Origin: Pedobacter sp. D749
GTDB taxonomy: Bacteria; Bacteroidota; Bacteroidia; Sphingobacteriales; Sphingobacteriaceae
DNA length: 64,000 bases
Assembly (NCBI RefSeq): GCF_019317285.1
Contig: NZ_CP079218.1
Location: 3,286,001 to 3,350,000, forward strand
Reading direction: 5' to 3'
The first letter of the stretch is position 1, and each line of letters begins with the position of its first letter. The notes under the pieces were generated by a model. It was not told the origin of the DNA and ran no database searches. It was given only the letters and a program-made list of their open reading frames with translations. The translations under genes and the position numbers were made by a program. This document shows, in pieces, positions 60,805-64,000 of this stretch.

Positions 60805-60837
60805 AGCGCCCCGATTTATTTGGGGCGTTTTGTTTTA
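60805..60837 (+). terminator. Terminator of the M13 peptidase gene
   Basis: CGCCCC (60807-60812) ... GGGGCG (60822-60827) with added A-T pairs in the loop region, followed by TTTTGTTTT. Confidence 0.85.
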
Positions 60838-60848
60838 TTAGCGTGGTG

Positions 60849-60955
60849 TAAGATGTTACCATCTGACACTGGCTGAAATTATCAATTCAATTTATCGAAT
60901 TAATTGATTCTTTTTAGATGTTGAATAAATCAGTCGGATGGTAACATCTGACTGC
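60849..60955. repeat. GATGTTACCATC-type hairpins
   Basis: AGATGTTACCATCTGACACT (60851-60870) and CAGTCGGATGGTAACATCTG (60932-60951) are inverted to each other, giving a ~20-bp imperfect stem. Same family as 11173-11271. Confidence 0.65.
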
Positions 60956-61074
60956 AAGATTATCCACCGCCTTGGTATCTCCACGAACTAACAATTAATC
61001 TCAACAATCAACCTCAATATTTATCCCAAATCAAAATTAATGTATCTCCTTTCAGTAATTCTTAATTATCATTC

Positions 61075-61082
61075 TATCTTTG
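61075..61082 (+). promoter_or_regulatory. -7 element of the DUF2625 gene
   Basis: TATCTTTG, a full TAnnTTTG match 21 bp before the ATG at 61104. At about the right distance upstream stands TTC rather than TTG. Confidence 0.5.
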
Positions 61083-61103
61083 AAAAAACATAAGCCCCTT
61101 TTC

Positions 61104-61904
61104 ATGAGAAGCGCATTTAAAACAATTCTTATCCTAAGTTTAACCTTACTCTCTTCCATAAGCTTTGCTCAAGACAATAAGTTAATCAGCCTTGAAGCAT
61201 TGATAAATAAAACCGATCCGGCCTGGCCACTGGTAAAAAAATGGATTGATTCGGCAAAAAATAAGGTAGAAATACTGCCTGTTGATTCTGCAAAAGCAAA
61301 AGAAGTTTTATACAACTCGCAAATGACTACCTATGCTACACTTGGTTCGGTAATTTATAATACTGGTGGCATTATGGTTGATAATGGCTGGATTAGGATT
61401 TTGGGCTCAGGCAGCGAAAGATTAAGCCGGAATGTTGCGGAATGGAACAAAGGGAAAACCATACAGGAATATGGCGATAATATTCCCTATCTTTTAATTG
61501 CCGATGATGCTGTAGGTGGTTTCTTTGCAATTAATTACGGCGGTTTGGGTAAAGACATTAAAAACGTGTATTACCTTGAACCAAACAGCCTAACCTGGCA
61601 GCCACTTGGAGCGGGTTATGGCGAGTTTCTTGTTTTTTGTTTCGATAGTGATCTCTCTAAATTTTATAAAGGTTTACGCTGGAGCAATTGGAGCCAGTTT
61701 ATTGCGAATCTAGATGGCACCAAGACTTATAGTTTCCGTCCATATTTATGGCAAGAAGGAACCGATATTGAAAAGTGTACCAGAAAACTGGTAGGCATTG
61801 AAGAAATGTATCGTTTTAATATCATGAAGTCGAAAGAACTGAATGCTGATAAAGGCATAAAAAAAGACGATACACAAAAGAAAGAAACCAAAAACGAGCA
61901 ATAA
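61104..61904 (+). CDS. DUF2625 family exported protein
   Basis: 266 residues from the ATG at 61104 (an in-frame TTG lies eight codons upstream). Signal peptide MRSAFKTILILSLTLLSSIS. The mature start LEALINKTDPAWPLVKKWID and the following AKNKVEILPVD, then VIYNTGGIMVDNGWIRILGS, are the DUF2625 core. The family has no known activity. A charged C-terminal tail (KKDDTQKKETKNEQ) is an addition. It ends 23 bp before the DinB-like gene, perhaps in one operon. Confidence 0.8.
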   Translation: MRSAFKTILILSLTLLSSISFAQDNKLISLEALINKTDPAWPLVKKWIDSAKNKVEILPVDSAKAKEVLYNSQMTTYATLGSVIYNTGGIMVDNGWIRILGSGSERLSRNVAEWNKGKTIQEYGDNIPYLLIADDAVGGFFAINYGGLGKDIKNVYYLEPNSLTWQPLGAGYGEFLVFCFDSDLSKFYKGLRWSNWSQFIANLDGTKTYSFRPYLWQEGTDIEKCTRKLVGIEEMYRFNIMKSKELNADKGIKKDDTQKKETKNEQ

Positions 61905-61927
61905 ATCGCTGTTTACAAAACAATTCG

Positions 61928-62392
61928 ATGCCTGATACACTCGCTACCATCACTCAGATTAAAAATACCAGGGCTTTTGTTCTGGAATTAGTAAAAGATT
62001 TAACCACAGAGCAGTTAAACAAAATCCCTTCGGGTTTTAACAATAACATGATCTGGAATATTGCCCATTTAACCGCTGCACAGCAAAACCTGTGTTATGT
62101 AAGATCGGGATTAACGGTAACGGTTCCAGAAGAACATTTTTCGCCATTTTTAAGCGGGACAAAACCAGAAAATTTTATTGAGCAGACAGAGATTGATTCC
62201 ATTTTTGATACACTCTTGAACAGCATGGATCGTTTAACCACCGATTATTTGAGTGGTATTTTTTTAAAGTTCGATCCTTGGGACAAACGTTATGGTATGA
62301 AACTAAATTCGATAGAAGATGCGATAAACTTTATCCCTTTCCACGAGGGGATGCATATCGGTTATATCATGGCATTGAAGAAATTGGTCTAG
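61928..62392 (+). CDS. DinB-like four-helix protein
   Basis: 154 residues of the DinB/YfiT superfamily (DinB_2). Metal-binding His residues of the bundle: His47 in NMIWNIAHLTAAQQ, and the pair in FIPFHEGMHIGYI near residues 138-142. Bacillus DinB-like proteins are metal-dependent thiol S-transferases or of unknown role; they are not the polymerase called DinB in E. coli. Cytosolic. Confidence 0.85.
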   Translation: MPDTLATITQIKNTRAFVLELVKDLTTEQLNKIPSGFNNNMIWNIAHLTAAQQNLCYVRSGLTVTVPEEHFSPFLSGTKPENFIEQTEIDSIFDTLLNSMDRLTTDYLSGIFLKFDPWDKRYGMKLNSIEDAINFIPFHEGMHIGYIMALKKLV

Positions 62393-62402
62393 CCCTGAAA
62401 AC

Positions 62403-62741
62403 TTAAGCGTATTTTGCCTGTGTCTTTTTAGGGAGTTTAGCCAAAACCATCGCCCTCGAATCTGCCACCCTATTTTTTAGTTCTTTATCGTTCAATACAT
62501 CCAAATTTTCGATCTGAATCCATTGCCGCTTTGCCATATGATAGGCCTGCGCAATGCCGTCTCTGGCAGCGAGTTCATCAAATTCATCCGGATTGCATTT
62601 GATAGAAAAACGGTTACCCTCATCAATAGCAATAATTACATAGATTTTCTCTTCTATCATAAAACACAAATGTTCCCATTTCATACCTTCTGTAGTGCCG
62701 GGTAAACTCAAACAATATTCTCTGAACGATTCGATGTCCAT
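62403..62741 (-). CDS. MmcQ/YjbR family DNA-binding protein
   Basis: 112 residues of the MmcQ/YjbR family (CyaY-like fold): MDIESFREYCLSLPGTTEGM, WEHLCFMIEEKIYVIIAIDE, FSIKCNPDEFDELAARDGI and AKRQWIQIENL. A double-wing DNA-binding role has been proposed for the family but is not well shown. It is convergent with the DinB-like gene with a 10-bp gap. Confidence 0.9.
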   Translation of the reverse strand: MDIESFREYCLSLPGTTEGMKWEHLCFMIEEKIYVIIAIDEGNRFSIKCNPDEFDELAARDGIAQAYHMAKRQWIQIENLDVLNDKELKNRVADSRAMVLAKLPKKTQAKYA

Positions 62742-62742
62742 A

Positions 62743-62777
62743 TTTAGGGTTTAGGGTTTAGGGTTTAGGGTTTAGGG
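62743..62777. repeat. Five tandem TTTAGGG heptamers
   Basis: Exactly five perfect copies of TTTAGGG directly upstream of the MmcQ/YjbR start codon, the sequence known as the plant telomere repeat. In bacteria such runs arise by slippage. Because of its position (1 bp from the start codon), it would be part of the 5' untranslated region. Confidence 0.9.
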
Positions 62778-62975
62778 TAAGACCAAAGCTAAGAACAAAA
62801 GATTAAAGCCGGAAGAGAAAAAGTCAGAGGTCGGAGTCCGAAGATTAAAGCTGATTAACTTACCTATCCTTTCTGTGGCTAATTTATCCCAAAATCCAAA
62901 AATCATATTAATACTATATCTTATCTATATTTGCGTCATAATCTTAAAATCCAAGAATCCTTAAAATCCTAGCTC

Positions 62976-63641
62976 ATGAATATTATTACGCCTACGGCTG
63001 ATGGTTCGAATACACTTTACAACGAAACCATAGGCGAACATTACCATAGTAAACATGGCGCCCTGCAAGAAAGCAAACACGTGTTTATTGATGCCGGATT
63101 AAAATTTGCTTCTACTAATTTAAATGAAGTTTCCATTTTGGAAGTTGGTTTCGGCACCGGACTGAACTTTATTTTAAGTTTCGAATATTGTACAGAAAAT
63201 AGCATTAACCTTAACTATACCAGCATTGAGGCCTTTCCACTTACTACAGATATAATTGAGCAGACTGGTTATGCAGCATATGTTCCTGAAGAAATATGGA
63301 CCGATTTTATTTCAAATTATCCGGAAGCATTAAAAGCACCCAAGAAATTAACTTCGCTTTGCTCGTTAGAAATTCCGCATACTACATTGGCCGAATACAG
63401 CAGTGATCAAAAATTTGACCTGATTTATTATGATGCATTTTCCGTGCAGCACCAACCCGAAATGTGGAGCGATGAAATTATTGCACATGCCTGCCATTTC
63501 TTAAAACCTGGCGGAACTTTTGTTACCTACGCCATTACCGGAAAACTAAAAAGAGCCGTTAAAGCCTGCGGATTTACCATCGAAAAATTACCTGGCGCCC
63601 CTGGTAAAAGGGAAATGCTAAGAGCAATTAAAGGGATGTAA
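62976..63641 (+). CDS. mnmD: tRNA U34 methyltransferase MnmD
   Basis: 221 residues. Family signature YNETIGEHYHSKHGALQESK at the N-terminus, SAM motif VSILEVGFGTGLNFILSF, then DLIYYDAFSVQHQPEMWSDE and LKPGGTFVTYAITGKLKRAV. MnmD is the stand-alone methylase that turns nm5s2U34 into mnm5s2U34 (the N-terminal half of bifunctional MnmC). There is no MnmC oxidase domain, as expected for Bacteroidota. Start ATG 62976. Monocistronic. Confidence 0.93.
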   Translation: MNIITPTADGSNTLYNETIGEHYHSKHGALQESKHVFIDAGLKFASTNLNEVSILEVGFGTGLNFILSFEYCTENSINLNYTSIEAFPLTTDIIEQTGYAAYVPEEIWTDFISNYPEALKAPKKLTSLCSLEIPHTTLAEYSSDQKFDLIYYDAFSVQHQPEMWSDEIIAHACHFLKPGGTFVTYAITGKLKRAVKACGFTIEKLPGAPGKREMLRAIKGM

Positions 63642-63939
63642 AGGATGGAAAATGTAAGATGGATGATGTAAGATGGAGCAAGTCCGAGGTCAGAAAGTCC
63701 GAAGATGGCATTGCACAAGAATAGTCCTCAACTTTATGCTCTCTGCTCCTTCCTCTTTGTATCTTCATGCCTTTGTGGTAAAACAATGCACAAGAGGAAC
63801 AGCCACCGAACTCCGTGTCCTCTGCGCCTTTCTCTTTGCGTACTTTGTGGTTAACCTACGATATCATTTGAACATAATTTCATCTCCTGCAAAAACCACA
63901 ACATCCTGATTTTGTTAAAATATCATTAACTTTCATATC
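63642..63939. other. Gene-free interval
   Basis: 298 bp: GGATGGAAAATGTAAGATGG low-complexity phrases (as near 7.63 and 50.95 kb) and CTCTGCTCC/CTCTGCGCC phrases. No gene or clear promoter. Confidence 0.5.
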
Positions 63940-64000
63940 ATGGAAAAAAGAACCTTAGGAAAAACCGATTTAAATATTGCGCCAATAGCATTTGGAGGAA
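63940..64000 (+). CDS. Aldo/keto reductase, 3'-truncated by window edge
   Basis: Only 20 codons are visible, MEKRTLGKTDLNIAPIAFGG, a typical N-terminus of the aldo/keto reductase (NADPH-dependent TIM-barrel) family, in which RTLGKTxLxVSxIxFGG is the first strand and glycine loop. The rest lies beyond the window. Confidence 0.75.
   Translation, partial: MEKRTLGKTDLNIAPIAFGG

Noticed and set aside
62743..62777. Eukaryotic (plant telomere) contamination
   Set aside because: Only five units, flanked on both sides by ordinary bacterial genes in continuous sequence.

Overview
The window looks like a chromosomal segment of a Sphingobacteriaceae bacterium close to Pedobacter (Bacteroidota). The grounds are gene content (TamL-type lipoprotein, type IX secretion plug protein, 3-keto-glycoside enzymes, several SPII lipoproteins), AT-rich DNA, almost no Shine-Dalgarno sequences, and promoters of the Bacteroidota form TTG-N19-TAnnTTTG, the clearest being in front of tRNA-Cys. 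This is inference from sequence; no database search was run.

Layout. 1-11 kb is core: LigT-like phosphoesterase, TamL, SpoU methyltransferase, tRNA-Cys, a 56-residue basic protein, an AlkD-like protein, PyrD, an Rrf2 regulator with its target oxidoreductase (matching operators before both), and an ABC-F ATPase. At 11.3-12.7 kb an IS150-type IS3-family element sits exactly in the loop of a terminator-like hairpin. 13-20.4 kb carries the T9SS plug protein, a periplasmic sugar-oxidation cluster (FGE-like protein, Gfo/Idh/MocA dehydrogenase, ApbE, TIM-barrel isomerase) and a cytoplasmic alpha-amylase. At 20.7-22.4 kb a second IS3-family element is nested in a non-autonomous element with GAGCCTG ends and a TAA target duplication. 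A hotdog thioesterase, a cation:proton antiporter and an EVE protein follow.

25-39 kb is an accessory island: short AT-rich unknown genes separated by at least six copies of one ~128-bp double-hairpin repeat, all in the same orientation. It holds a three-gene operon (unknown 115 aa; AAA/ABC ATPase; DUF4435/TOPRIM protein) that looks like a PARIS-type anti-phage module. It also holds lipoproteins, a duplicated unknown gene whose tail is amplified in tandem, a 29-unit 21-bp minisatellite, IS21-like end remnants and a 589-bp MITE with 8-bp target duplications.

39-51 kb: a divergent ClpP paralogue behind an ECF sigma factor and a small overlapping partner, an AraC regulator, a methyltransferase, HolA, a zinc-ribbon protein, an HsdR_N-type nuclease-like protein, and a second 3-keto-glycoside cluster (two Gfo/Idh/MocA dehydrogenases around a double DUF1080 protein). 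51-64 kb: ValS, tandem Uma2 genes, a Zn/Cd P-type ATPase, an M13 peptidase, a DUF2625 protein, DinB, MmcQ/YjbR, MnmD and the start of an aldo/keto reductase.

Intergenic DNA is packed with dispersed palindromic repeats of several families. The most striking is a nested-hairpin family found three times (37.8-38.4, 40.8-41.2 and 54.5-54.8 kb) whose pairing segments are kept although the rest has diverged.
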